A stretch of 8,583 nt of DNA from positions 1-8,583 of the forward strand of contig JAQVSW010000028.1 of the NCBI GenBank assembly GCA_028700345.1. Reading direction: 5' to 3'. The position numbers and the translations under genes are program-made. This DNA comes from Candidatus Shapirobacteria bacterium. GTDB taxonomy: Bacteria; Patescibacteriota; Microgenomatia; UBA12405. The notes beneath the pieces are model-generated. The model made no database searches and was not told the DNA's origin. It saw only the letters and a list, made by a program, of their open reading frames with translations. Position 1 is the stretch's first letter. Every line of letters begins with the position of its first letter. Of the stretch, positions 6,682 through 8,583 are shown in pieces.

Positions 6682-6975
6682 TTAATATTGATTTCGAGAA
6701 TAGTTGTCATGTCGTGGAGGACGGTCTTCCATAGGTCTGGCCTCGTTGACTTTGACAGTGCGGCCATCAAGTTCTTTACCATCCCAGAGGGTTATGGCAG
6801 CTTGAGCTTCTTCTTCAGTGGACATTTCCACAAAACCGAAGCCTTTTGATTGACCGGAGAATTTATCTTTGATAATAACAGCGGAGACGACGGTCCCTGC
6901 CTCGGCGAAAGATGCGCCTAGAGTGTCATCAGTGGTCTGAAAAGACAAGCCACCGACATAGAGTTTCTTATTCAT
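6682..6975 (-). CDS. Single-RRM RNA-binding protein
   Basis: The 97-residue protein is one RNA recognition motif plus a short charged tail. RNP2 is LYVGGL (residues 5-10) and RNP1 is KGFGFVEM (44-51), with the aromatic residues Y6, F46 and F48 that stack on RNA bases. The remaining fold (LGASFAEAGTVVSAVIIKDKFSG; ELDGRTVKVNEARP) follows the bacterial and cyanobacterial Rbp pattern closely. The tail (about 15 residues: Arg, Pro, Asp, Asn, Tyr) is shorter than the glycine-rich tails of many homologues. It should bind single-stranded RNA in the cytoplasm as a chaperone or post-transcriptional regulator; its targets are unknown. It lies 87 nt downstream of the XRE repressor gene on the same strand, so the two may be co-transcribed, although a -10-like box lies between them. 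The hairpin at 6630-6660 terminates it. No Shine-Dalgarno sequence precedes the ATG. Confidence 0.9.
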   Translation of the reverse strand: MNKKLYVGGLSFQTTDDTLGASFAEAGTVVSAVIIKDKFSGQSKGFGFVEMSTEEEAQAAITLWDGKELDGRTVKVNEARPMEDRPPRHDNYSRNQY

Positions 6976-7007
6976 TTTTTACTTACAAAATACTAAAAGG
7001 ACGCTCC

Positions 7008-7013
7008 AGTATA
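7008..7013 (-). promoter_or_regulatory. Possible -10 box of the RRM gene
   Basis: Minus-strand TATACT sits inside the palindrome AGTATACT (7008-7015), 32 nt before the RRM ATG. The -35 region is poor, and because the box is palindromic its direction is ambiguous. It shares the AGTATACT/GTATACT core with the box upstream of GH130. The transcript leader would be about 25 nt and begin with GGAGCGTCC. Confidence 0.3.
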
Positions 7014-7062
7014 CTTTATTTGAAGAAAAATTGATATAAGGGGCTTTAAATGAGTCTTAGCT

Positions 7063-7257
7063 TTAATTCTTAAAGATGAAAAGTTTGTCTATTTTTGTTT
7101 TTAGAGCCTGAGCAACTCTATGGGCTAATTCAAGTGATGGCATATATTTGCCTTGTTCTAGGTAAATAATGGTTTCACGACGAACATTAACGAGGCTAGC
7201 GAGCTTTTCTTGAGTCAAGTTACGAATCGAGCGGTACTCTTTGATTTTATTTTTCAT
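7063..7257 (-). CDS. Small XRE-family helix-turn-helix transcriptional regulator
   Basis: At 64 residues this is a complete Cro/C1-type HTH domain with almost nothing else. LTQEKLASLVNV (14-25) forms helix 2 and the turn. RRETIIYLEQGK (26-37) is the recognition helix with the conserved E-x-G-K. PSLELAHRVAQALKTKIDKLF (from 40) gives the last helices and the usual hydrophobic end. Proteins of this size bind DNA as dimers, often as autorepressors. The sequence supports that here: two copies of a 16-bp inverted repeat lie directly upstream, one between the predicted transcription start and the ATG, the other over the -10 region. The gene is divergent from rpsB, and the two -35 boxes overlap. It precedes the RRM gene on the same strand. 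No toxin, phage or restriction gene is adjacent, so a plasmid-, prophage- or toxin-linked role has no support. The effector, if any, is unknown. Confidence 0.9.
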   Translation of the reverse strand: MKNKIKEYRSIRNLTQEKLASLVNVRRETIIYLEQGKYMPSLELAHRVAQALKTKIDKLFIFKN

Positions 7258-7258
7258 A

Positions 7259-7274
7259 GTTAGAAATATCTAAC
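7259..7274. promoter_or_regulatory. Operator-like inverted repeat O1
   Basis: GTTAGA-AATA-TCTAAC is a perfect inverted repeat with 6-bp arms and a 4-bp spacer, 1 bp upstream of the regulator's ATG. It spans about +1 to +16 of the predicted minus-strand transcript, a classic position for an autorepressor. Assignment to the adjacent XRE protein is an inference from position and symmetry. Confidence 0.7.
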
Positions 7275-7280
7275 TAGCTA

Positions 7281-7309
7281 ATGTTAGAAACATTTAACCT
7301 GATTGTCAA
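7281..7309 (-). promoter_or_regulatory. Promoter of the XRE regulator gene
   Basis: On the minus strand a consensus -35 TTGACA (7304-7309) is followed after 17 nt by the weak -10 TAACAT (7281-7286). The predicted start is near 7274, giving a leader of about 16 nt. Operator O2 lies between the two hexamers and over part of the -10; O1 covers the start. The -35 shares five bases with the -35 of the opposing rpsB promoter. Confidence 0.6.
7283..7298. promoter_or_regulatory. Operator-like inverted repeat O2
   Basis: GTTAGA-AACA-TTTAAC is a second copy of the O1 pattern with one mismatch in the right arm, in the same orientation and centred 24 bp from O1. It covers the -10 side of the regulator's promoter and ends 4 bp before the rpsB -35 box, centred about 46 bp upstream of the predicted rpsB transcription start. 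Bound protein there could touch RNA polymerase on the rpsB promoter. Confidence 0.65.
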
Positions 7310-7330
7310 GGTAGGTGAATATGCTATAAT
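7303..7330 (+). promoter_or_regulatory. Promoter of the rpsB-tsf operon
   Basis: TTGTCA (7303-7308, 5 of 6 to consensus), a 16-nt spacer and a perfect TATAAT (7325-7330) preceded by the extended -10 TGC make this the strongest promoter in the window. The predicted start near A7337 gives an rpsB leader of about 110 nt. It is divergent from, and shares -35 bases with, the XRE regulator's promoter. Confidence 0.8.
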
Positions 7331-7352
7331 CTCTAGATTAAAAATTAGATAG

Positions 7353-7379
7353 TTTTGGGTTAAATTAATACCCCCAAAA
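7353..7379 (+). promoter_or_regulatory. Small hairpin in the rpsB leader
   Basis: TTTTGGG (7353-7359) can pair with CCCAAAA (7373-7379) across a 13-nt AT-rich loop. Alternatively, GGGT pairs with ACCC and leaves a CC bulge. It lies just after the predicted transcription start, upstream of the larger palindrome. There is no T run after it, so it is not an intrinsic terminator. A regulatory role is only a possibility. Confidence 0.35.
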
Positions 7380-7385
7380 ATATAA

Positions 7386-7431
7386 TCCTCCTTCGCTTAA
7401 AATTATTATTTGTTTTTTAAGCTACGGACGG
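7386..7431. repeat. Imperfect palindromic repeat in the rpsB leader
   Basis: A perfect 8-bp stem, GCTTAAAA (7395-7402) and TTTTAAGC (7415-7422), encloses a 12-nt loop. Outer arms TCCTCCTTC and TACGGACGGA extend it imperfectly to 17 positions, with three mismatches and one G-T pair. The arms resemble dispersed repeats of the form CCTCCTTCGCT...AGCTACGGAGGACAAG that I recall from Patescibacteria genomes. It ends 15 nt before the rpsB ATG, so in RNA it would be a hairpin next to the start codon. Confidence 0.6.
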
Positions 7432-7446
7432 ACAAGTAAAAACTAT

Positions 7447-8334
7447 ATGAAAACAAAAACAGTCAATAGAACAGGAAAAAGTTTGGTTAAAAAAGCTTTG
7501 GTAGTTGGTGCCAAAAAGACAAAAACACTTGATAAGGAAAAGCTAAAGGAAGCTAACGAAAAAATTAAATCAGAAAAGGTCCTTCGACAAGCTCAGGATG
7601 AACCTAAAATTGAAGTTAAGAAAGATACAGTAAAAGAGGATAAGAAATATACTTTAACGATTGATGTTAAGGATCTTTTAATGGCTGGAAGCCATTTAGG
7701 TCATAAAATATCTAAAACTAATCCCAAAATTAAAGAGTATTTGTATGAAGCCAGAGAAGGGATTCAACTTTTTGATTTGAATAAAACTTTTGAAGGTCTG
7801 GAAAAAGCTTGCAATTTTATCTATAACGCCAAAAGAAACGGGAAACAGATTGTGATGCTGGGAACTAAAAGACAGGCCAGAGAAGTAGTGCGAAGAGTCG
7901 CTTTAGATGCGGGAGTGCCTTATATTACTGATAGGTGGCTCGGAGGCACTGTTTCCAACTGGAGCGAGATTAAGAAAAATATTAAAAAACTTAATGATAT
8001 TAATAGTGGTCTTGAGAGTGGTAAATACGCCGAGATGAGCAAAAAAGATTTATCAGAACTGAACAAGGAAAAGATTAGATTAGAAAGAATGATAGGGGGT
8101 TTGACAAAGTTGGATAAGCTTTTTGACATTATTTTTGTGGTTGACGCAGGTTTTGAAAAAACGGCGATTAAAGAGTCGCGGGAAAAAGGAATAAAAGTGG
8201 TTTCGATGGTTGACACTGATAGTAATCCGGAAAAGGTTGACTTTGCCATTACCGCCAATGATGACAACGTTAAAAGTATTACTGTAATCGTTGAGGAAAT
8301 TGGTCGGGCGATTAAGGCAGCAGGGGTTAAATAG
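7447..8334 (+). CDS. rpsB: Ribosomal protein S2 with N-terminal extension
   Basis: Residues from about 70 to 295 are a complete S2 protein of the 30S subunit, needed for S1 and mRNA binding. The domain opens with VKDLLMAGSHLGHK and continues with EGIQLFDLNKT, RWLGGTVSNW (163-172), a coiled-coil-like KKDLSELNKEKIRLERMIGG insertion, FDIIFVVDAGFEKTAIKE and VDTDSNPEKVDFAITANDD (from 255). About 70 lysine-rich residues precede it; bacterial S2 usually starts within about ten residues of the domain. No closer start exists, since the next Met (residue 79) is inside the domain. Residues 45-53 (VLRQAQDEP) are encoded by a copy of a palindromic repeat. The gene is driven by the promoter at 7303-7330 through a structured leader. 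The usual partner tsf follows after 30 nt. No Shine-Dalgarno sequence is seen; AGTAAAAACT lies 2 nt before the ATG, and a near-identical AGTAAAACT directly precedes the tsf ATG. Confidence 0.95.
   Translation: MKTKTVNRTGKSLVKKALVVGAKKTKTLDKEKLKEANEKIKSEKVLRQAQDEPKIEVKKDTVKEDKKYTLTIDVKDLLMAGSHLGHKISKTNPKIKEYLYEAREGIQLFDLNKTFEGLEKACNFIYNAKRNGKQIVMLGTKRQAREVVRRVALDAGVPYITDRWLGGTVSNWSEIKKNIKKLNDINSGLESGKYAEMSKKDLSELNKEKIRLERMIGGLTKLDKLFDIIFVVDAGFEKTAIKESREKGIKVVSMVDTDSNPEKVDFAITANDDNVKSITVIVEEIGRAIKAAGVK
7579..7603 (+). repeat. Palindromic repeat copy inside the rpsB coding sequence
   Basis: The core TCCT (7580-7583), loop TCGACAAGCTC (7584-7594) and AGGA (7595-7598) form a short hairpin within codons 45-53 of rpsB. 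The 17-base centre matches the inner stem and loop of the 6630-6660 terminator at 15 positions. From memory, this sequence and its peptide LRQAQDE recur in many bacterial and metagenomic genomes as a dispersed repeat. It keeps the reading frame here. Confidence 0.7.
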
Positions 8335-8364
8335 TTAATTAGTTTAATAGTAAATAGTAAAACT

Positions 8365-8583
8365 ATGGAAAATACAAAAATAATTGAACTAGTAAAAAAA
8401 ATTAGACAAGAAACTGGCCTGGGGATTATGGAAATTAAATCAGCTTTGGAAGAAGGTGGAGGAGATGAAAAAAAAGCTAAAGAAATATTAAAAGCTAAGG
8501 GCTTTGAAAAGGCAGAAAAAAGAGCCGAGAGGGAAACTCATCAGGGAAGGATAGCTACTTATACCCACAGTACCGGTAAAATT
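8365..8583 (+). CDS. tsf: Elongation factor Ts, 3' end outside window
   Basis: The ATG at 8365 opens a frame that runs to the window edge (73 codons). EF-Ts is the nucleotide exchange factor that recycles EF-Tu-GDP in the cytoplasm. The visible part holds the N-terminal UBA-like domain with the signature ELVKKIRQETGLGIMEIKSALEE, where TGLGIMEIK corresponds to the usual TGAGMMDCK that contacts EF-Tu. GGGDEKKAKEILKAKGFEKAEKRAERET follows, then the start of the dimerisation core (GRIATYTHSTGKI). It lies 30 nt after rpsB, the usual bacterial order, with no terminator hairpin between, so the two should be co-transcribed. The gap is AT-rich, and an AGTAAAACT box directly abuts the ATG, as before rpsB. 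Confidence 0.93.
   Translation, partial: MENTKIIELVKKIRQETGLGIMEIKSALEEGGGDEKKAKEILKAKGFEKAEKRAERETHQGRIATYTHSTGKI

Noticed and set aside
7341..7372. A third operator for the XRE protein in the rpsB leader (TTAGAT, GTTAAA)
   Set aside because: Only half-sites are present, without a matching second arm at the 4-bp spacing seen in O1 and O2.
7920..8267. Minus-strand open frame opposite rpsB
   Set aside because: It is antisense to conserved S2 sequence, with no start signals or recognisable domain.

Overview
The window looks like a piece of a small, AT-rich bacterial genome, most likely a Candidate Phyla Radiation (Patescibacteria) lineage such as a Microgenomates-type organism. This is an inference. 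It rests on short intergenic gaps, almost no Shine-Dalgarno sequences before start codons, a free-standing RRM protein, a compact TspO, a DUF2207 protein ending in a glycine tract, an rpsB-tsf pair, and palindromic repeats of the TCCTTCGACAAGCTCAGGA type that I recall from such genomes. TGA is used as a stop (TspO), and no gene needs an internal TGA, so the standard bacterial code fits.

Layout. Positions 1-501 hold the 3' part of a phosphodiester glycosidase (NAGPA-type) gene that enters from the left edge. It converges on a minus-strand gene (519-1049) for a protein made of three tandem topoisomerase-like C4 zinc ribbons. Positions 1146-4319 are a three-gene, overlapping plus-strand carbohydrate operon: a GH130-like beta-mannoside phosphorylase/hydrolase, a GT4 glycosyltransferase, and a six-hairpin-type protein. 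I recall the third protein as a C-terminal extension of related glycosyltransferases. The second and third genes overlap across an A8 tract where a one-base shift would fuse them. TspO (4333-4728) and a DUF2207 membrane protein (4767-6617) follow, each with a -10-like box only 5 nt before its ATG, which suggests leaderless transcripts. A strong hairpin (6630-6660) ends DUF2207 and the convergent RRM gene (6682-6975, minus).

The right end is the most informative regulatory region. A 64-residue XRE-type repressor (7063-7257, minus) and the ribosomal operon rpsB-tsf (7447 to beyond 8583, plus) are divergent, and their -35 hexamers overlap by five bases. Two copies of a 16-bp operator-like inverted repeat (GTTAGA-N4-T[C/T]TAAC) cover the repressor's own promoter and end 4 bp before the rpsB -35 box. 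This suggests autorepression together with an effect on ribosomal protein synthesis. The rpsB leader of about 110 nt carries a large palindromic repeat. The rpsB gene also has an unusual N-terminal extension of about 70 residues, which includes an in-frame copy of the TCCTTCGACAAGCTCAGGA repeat. The same repeat core forms the loop of the 6630-6660 terminator.

The clearest leads for something undescribed are the shared repressor/rpsB control region, the glycosyltransferase/six-hairpin split at the A8 tract, and the reuse of one palindromic repeat as a terminator and as coding sequence. No CRISPR array, tRNA, rRNA, insertion sequence or phage gene was seen.
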